A stretch of 10,735 bases of DNA. Origin: Spirochaetales bacterium (GTDB lineage: Bacteria > Desulfobacterota_D > UBA1144). Under the pieces are notes generated by a model. The model was not told where the DNA came from. It did no database searches and saw only the letters and a list, made by a program, of their open reading frames with translations. The DNA lies in the NCBI GenBank assembly GCA_002730475.1, contig PCAG01000043.1:1-10735 (forward strand), in the 5' to 3' direction. Position numbers and translations under genes: made by a program. Positions 7,573 to 10,735 of the stretch are shown one piece after another. Within the stretch, counting starts at the first letter, position 1. The number at the start of each line of letters is the position of its first letter.

Positions 7573-8334
7573 TCAGCAAATCGAAATGATCTCTGTGACC
7601 AAGCCCTCTGGACTCCTGGCATAAAACACATCCACCTTGTTTCCATTAATTACAATCTGTCCCAATGCAGAAACATCTACTCCTGCTACTCTAACTTTTT
7701 CACGTTCCAATGAAGCCGAGTTTGAAATAAGACTGACAACATGAAACCCGGGACTATCAATATCTTCTATGGCCAACTCCTCATTTATGCATTTTTCCAG
7801 ATAAAGAAAGAAATATTTGCTGGTAAGCCTGCATCGAAATTTTAATCGAGCATACAATTCAGTCTGCACGTCACAATCAAAACCAAAAAGGCTCCAAAAG
7901 TGGATCGAGTTATCCAGGTTAGTGCTAGTAAGCATAAATGAGTTAAAACCAAAACCGTCCATTTGTTTTTGATCTGCAACATAAGCAGGGCAACCTAAAA
8001 AATCTGCTTTATAGTACTTGTGACCGTTCAATATTCGCGATTCGTTCTCTTTCATGGCCAGGCTATTGTTGGAAGTCCCGCCAGAAAGAATCGGAATGAT
8101 CATACCTTCCCTCAGAGAATAACTTTCAAATTCGAGTAATTCGACACTAATGCTTCCCGGATATTCCCAGATAGACATTAGTAAATGATTGTTATATTTG
8201 GAAGACATTTCCTGTGTAATTTCCATTGGACGTATCTTTTCTGAAAAAAGAAGCTGGTATCCTAATTCCTGCAGACACTCTTTCGCTTGATCCACATTTC
8301 CACAAAAACAAATATGAGCAATCTTAAAAACCAT
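7573..8334 (-). CDS. VOC (glyoxalase/dioxygenase) superfamily protein, function unassigned
   Basis: The 253-residue protein shows repeated beta-alpha-beta-beta-beta modules of the vicinal oxygen chelate fold. Module 1 opens with IAHICFCGNVDQA at residues 5-17 and reaches the strand VELLEF at 64-69. A module near 130-181 begins NSFMLTSTNLDNSIHFW and ends in FLYLEK. The last begins PGFHVVSLIS at 195-204 and ends with SPEGLVTEIIS near 241-251. VOC enzymes bind a divalent metal through His and Glu at the starts and ends of such modules. Candidates here are His7, Glu65 or Glu68, His198 and Glu248; the third module lacks a His in its first strand. Family reactions include epimerisation, isomerisation, ring cleavage and oxygenation, and I cannot choose between them. 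A good AGAGG ribosome binding site sits 7 bases before the ATG at 8334. It lies between formyltransferase and acyltransferase, suggesting action on the cassette's acyl product. Confidence 0.75.
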   Translation of the reverse strand: MVFKIAHICFCGNVDQAKECLQELGYQLLFSEKIRPMEITQEMSSKYNNHLLMSIWEYPGSISVELLEFESYSLREGMIIPILSGGTSNNSLAMKENESRILNGHKYYKADFLGCPAYVADQKQMDGFGFNSFMLTSTNLDNSIHFWSLFGFDCDVQTELYARLKFRCRLTSKYFFLYLEKCINEELAIEDIDSPGFHVVSLISNSASLEREKVRVAGVDVSALGQIVINGNKVDVFYARSPEGLVTEIISIC

Positions 8335-8407
8335 TCAATTGCCTCTGATACCAGAATATTTGGAATAGCTATCTACTAAAAGAATCAACTACAACCTTTC
8401 ATTTAAT

Positions 8408-9394
8408 TTACTCACAAATCTGTGTACCCTGGATTGTAGGTTCATTAGCCTCAAAACAATCACCAACATTCAACTTAGTTTCAAGTATTTCGCCTTTCTT
8501 GAATCTTTTGTCATTAATAGTTAAGGAAGTAATGACAAGGTTTTTTTCGCAGCCAGTTTTTACTACGACACACTCATTATCAATATAAACAACTTCTCCT
8601 GCATTAACTCCAGGCGATTGGCTACCAACTTTAGCTTTATGTACTTTTAATACACCAACAGGTGAATAGGTATATGGTTCATATGTTGGACTAGATAAAG
8701 GTGAGAAATCCGCGGCACGAATAAGCCGTTCAACTTCTTCTGCGGTTTTGTCCCATTCAATCATCCCTGATTCACAGATTTTACTCATGGAGTAAAAGCA
8801 CCTTTTAGATAAATCCTGGGATATTCTTGGCAGCACTCTTCCCGTACCGATACCTGTCAATACAATATACATTAATTCAAGAGCGGCATCTACTGATCTC
8901 ATAAGTAGAGACAGCCCTGTTTCCGAAGGTGAAATAGGAAACTCTTTTTTGCAAATGACAGGGCCCGAATCCGTTTTACCCTCGATCCAGTGAATAGTAG
9001 ATGTAAACGTATGCTCATCATTTCTGATTGCCCATTGATAAGTATACGATCCCGCGTATTCAGGTAATGCACCTGCATGAAAGTTAATACCGCCAATACG
9101 GATATTGCGTAAAACATCATTTCCTATAAGATGCTTGTTGTTAAAAGAAATAAGATAATCATAAACCGTTTTCCAGTTGCGTCCTTTCGGTACTCCTTTT
9201 TCAATATGTTTTATATCCTCAATAGATAGAAGTGGATGCTTTTCATATCTACGCCTAAAGAAATCCAATTCGTCTGTTGCCACGAAAACTGTTTTTACGT
9301 TAATACCTTTCAGAGTTAAAGCAAAATCGATTAGCCTTGCAATGGGAGTCCCGTTTCCTGCAAATGCTATTTGCCTTTCATTCAGATTCTTCAT
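8408..9394 (-). CDS. Formyltransferase (PurN/Fmt superfamily), likely amino-sugar or aminoacyl N-formyltransferase
   Basis: From the ATG at 9394 the protein has 328 residues, about the length of methionyl-tRNA formyltransferase and of sugar N-formyltransferases. The N10-formyltetrahydrofolate catalytic signature is complete: NFHAGALPEYAG at residues 104-115 supplies Asn104 and His106, and GKTDSGPVI at 139-147 supplies Asp142, equivalent to the Asn-His-Asp triad of PurN. The N-terminus, IAFAGNGTPIA, is the expected first strand. The C-terminal part (about 205-328) resembles the OB-like C-terminal domain of Fmt-type enzymes. It is probably not housekeeping Fmt, because it lies 10 bases after a carrier protein and an adenylation gene. 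It more likely formylates a carrier-bound aminoacyl group, as in the NRPS LgrA, or an amino sugar, as in QdtF/VioF-type enzymes. A longer frame from 9499 would only re-read the carrier gene, so I chose 9394, where family homology begins. Confidence 0.85.
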   Translation of the reverse strand: MKNLNERQIAFAGNGTPIARLIDFALTLKGINVKTVFVATDELDFFRRRYEKHPLLSIEDIKHIEKGVPKGRNWKTVYDYLISFNNKHLIGNDVLRNIRIGGINFHAGALPEYAGSYTYQWAIRNDEHTFTSTIHWIEGKTDSGPVICKKEFPISPSETGLSLLMRSVDAALELMYIVLTGIGTGRVLPRISQDLSKRCFYSMSKICESGMIEWDKTAEEVERLIRAADFSPLSSPTYEPYTYSPVGVLKVHKAKVGSQSPGVNAGEVVYIDNECVVVKTGCEKNLVITSLTINDKRFKKGEILETKLNVGDCFEANEPTIQGTQICE

Positions 9395-9404
9395 TTCACA
9401 TGAA

Positions 9405-9680
9405 TCAGCCTTTAACAATATTTTTATCCCTAAAAGCATTCTTACAAATTTCAACAAACTTGCCGAAGGTAGTAAATTCTTCAGGAGCATAATCGTCAAA
9501 TGGAATCTCTATTCCCAGGGCCTGTTGTACTCGAGCCGCCAGTGTAAGAAAACCCAAGGAATCAAGGATGTTATCGCCAATTAAATTTATATCGTCTTGA
9601 AGACCAGCCACATCCCTTTGCGCAGAAAGTTCAAGCACAATAGAAATAATCTTATCAGAGATATCCTCATCTTTATTCAT
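9405..9680 (-). CDS. Acyl/peptidyl carrier protein
   Basis: This small acidic protein of 91 residues (from the ATG at 9680) has the carrier-protein helix-loop-helix pattern and the attachment motif NILDSLGFLTL. Ser41 is the expected site for 4'-phosphopantetheine. Further features are QQALGIEIP, typical of helix 2 to loop, and EEFTTFGKFVEICKN in the helix 3-4 region. Its start overlaps the last 8 bases of the adenylation gene, which strongly suggests coupled translation and that the two proteins work together: the adenylation enzyme charges the serine-bound arm with an amino acid. The arrangement parallels DltA-DltC and free-standing NRPS loading pairs. An in-frame ATG at 9719 would add a basic leader inside the adenylation gene and is less likely. 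A phosphopantetheinyl transferase must come from elsewhere. Confidence 0.92.
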   Translation of the reverse strand: MNKDEDISDKIISIVLELSAQRDVAGLQDDINLIGDNILDSLGFLTLAARVQQALGIEIPFDDYAPEEFTTFGKFVEICKNAFRDKNIVKG

Positions 9681-10734
9681 AATTTTTTTTCTTTTGCATC
9701 GATCTTGTGCTCCCAACAAACTCGGTAATTACCTTTCGATCAAATTTCCCATTCTGACTTAGCGGAAACTGATCCATAAACAGGATGTCTGAAGGAATCA
9801 TGTATGATGGAAGTGTCGATTTACAGGTATCAATTGCAATTTCAGCCAAGGAAGAATCCGGCTTCGTCCCAATTACAGCCACGATTTCATCAGCATGTCC
9901 ACTAATTTGATTCGGGGGCCATGGCACAACAATTACAAAATCAGTCCCTGTTGTCTGTTTCAAAACACCCTCTATCTCAGACAATTCGACACGATGCCCC
10001 AAGATCTGAACCTGAAGATCTTTCCGGCCATAATAATAAATGATCCCGTTAGAATCCCTTTCAGCGAGATCTCCTGTGTAATACCACGTTTTATCTGGTT
10101 CCCCAGGCAGTAACCGAAAAGCGTCTGCCGTTTTTTCTTGATTGTTGATGTATCCAGAAGCTACTTGACAACCGGAAACGATTAACTCCCCACGATGACC
10201 CGATGGCAACTCCTGTCCATCAGTATCTACAATCCTGATTTCCTGCTCTGGAAATGGATGTCCCAAAGGAACTCCCCCATTCCGGCAAAGGTCTGAGGAT
10301 GTTTCTTGATCCCAGTTATAATAGGTAATATTGACTGTCGCCTCAGTTGGACCATAATAATTTATCACCTGCGAATTGGGAGCAGCTTTTTGCCATTTCT
10401 GAGCAATTGTTTTTGGCAATATCTCGCCGCTAAACATTGAATAACGAAGATTCGGAAACCTTCCCTCGTGTAACATATTCAAATTATCCATGAACATTGG
10501 TATAGAAGGAACAGAATACCAAACAGTTAGCTTGTGTTCCTGAATAAAGCGGGATGGTGCCATAAGAGACGAAGCAGGTACCACACACAGACATGAACCG
10601 GAAAGCCATGCCGTAAAAACATCATGTACACTTGGGTCAAAAGTTAGATCAAAAGCCTGAGATACCCTGTCTTCAGAACAATAGTCGTATTGGGAAAGAA
10701 TAGATTCCAGGTACGCACAAATATTGCGATGTGT
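9673..10734 (-). CDS. Amino-acid-type adenylation (AMP-binding) enzyme, N-terminus beyond window
   Basis: The frame is open from the right edge; 353 residues are visible, about 150 fewer than a full adenylation domain, so cores A1-A3 lie outside. Visible cores (numbered from the window edge) are: FDLTFDPSVHDVF at 28-40 (A4); NYYGPTEATV at 125-134 (A5); a GELIVSG-type A6 near 182-188; YYTGDLAE at 218-225 (A7); GRKDLQVQILGHRVELSEIE at 236-255 (A8); and PLSQNGKFDRK near 324-334 (A10), with catalytic Lys330. Asp33 matches the Asp that binds the substrate alpha-amino group in amino-acid-activating domains. No condensation, carrier or thioesterase domain is fused to the visible part, and it stops at TAA inside the carrier gene. 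It should form an aminoacyl-adenylate with ATP and load the neighbouring carrier protein. The identity of the amino acid is not certain. Confidence 0.93.
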   Translation of the reverse strand, partial: THRNICAYLESILSQYDYCSEDRVSQAFDLTFDPSVHDVFTAWLSGSCLCVVPASSLMAPSRFIQEHKLTVWYSVPSIPMFMDNLNMLHEGRFPNLRYSMFSGEILPKTIAQKWQKAAPNSQVINYYGPTEATVNITYYNWDQETSSDLCRNGGVPLGHPFPEQEIRIVDTDGQELPSGHRGELIVSGCQVASGYINNQEKTADAFRLLPGEPDKTWYYTGDLAERDSNGIIYYYGRKDLQVQILGHRVELSEIEGVLKQTTGTDFVIVVPWPPNQISGHADEIVAVIGTKPDSSLAEIAIDTCKSTLPSYMIPSDILFMDQFPLSQNGKFDRKVITEFVGSTRSMQKKKNYE

Positions 10735-10735
10735 A

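Noticed and set aside
9395..9499. Longer N-terminus for the formyltransferase, starting at 9499
   Set aside because: The extra 35 residues are an out-of-frame reading of the carrier-protein gene, and the formyltransferase fold starts naturally right after the ATG at 9394.
9681..9719. Carrier-protein start at 9719
   Set aside because: It would add a basic 13-residue leader unlike carrier proteins. The ATG at 9680, overlapping the upstream stop, gives a normal-length protein.
10283..10584. Start of the adenylation gene at the GTG at 10584
   Set aside because: The frame continues upstream through a clear A4 core to the window edge, so 10584 is internal and the true start lies outside the window.

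Overview
This window is part of a biosynthetic gene cluster in which every supportable gene lies on the minus strand. Transcription therefore runs from the right edge to the left edge, and both edges cut through a gene. The contents suggest a Gram-negative bacterium with an elaborate surface polysaccharide or glycoconjugate locus. The evidence is a glycosyltransferase of the TIGR04372 type, an MsbA/PglK-like ABC exporter, a NeuD/PglD-like acyltransferase and several modifying enzymes. GC content is moderate and patchy (60-base samples counted by hand range from about a third to about a half G+C). I cannot name a genus from the sequence.

In transcription order (right to left): (1) A stand-alone amino-acid-type adenylation domain (10734-9673, N-terminus outside the window) overlaps by 8 bases a small carrier protein with a phosphopantetheine serine (9680-9405). 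Ten bases later comes a PurN/Fmt-type formyltransferase (9394-8408). These three look like one translationally linked cassette for activating, tethering and possibly N-formylating an amino acid or related acid. (2) Next are a VOC-fold (glyoxalase/dioxygenase superfamily) protein (8334-7573) and a NeuD/PglD-like left-handed beta-helix acyltransferase (7536-6832). (3) Two unrelated class I SAM methyltransferases follow (6767-5613 and 5420-4734), the first with a long unexplained C-terminal extension. (4) A cobalamin-binding radical SAM enzyme (4610-2931) carries an additional C-terminal Rossmann-like domain. (5) After a 252-base gap come the TIGR04372-type glycosyltransferase (2678-1371) and, 7 bases later, the ABC exporter (1363 to the left edge, cut after the Q-loop).

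The most economical reading, which is inference, is that the right half makes an unusual carrier-bound aminoacyl or formyl-aminoacyl group. The acyltransferase would place it on a sugar, and the methyltransferases and radical SAM enzyme would methylate or rearrange the product. The glycosyltransferase and ABC transporter would then assemble and export the glycan. An alternative is a small NRPS-like secondary metabolite that is glycosylated and exported. No sugar-nucleotide biosynthesis gene, condensation domain or thioesterase lies in the window, so the two cannot be separated here.

I found no tRNA, rRNA, CRISPR array, insertion sequence or transposase. No gap between genes exceeds 300 bases; the longest, 2679-2930, holds a perfect 16-base palindrome.
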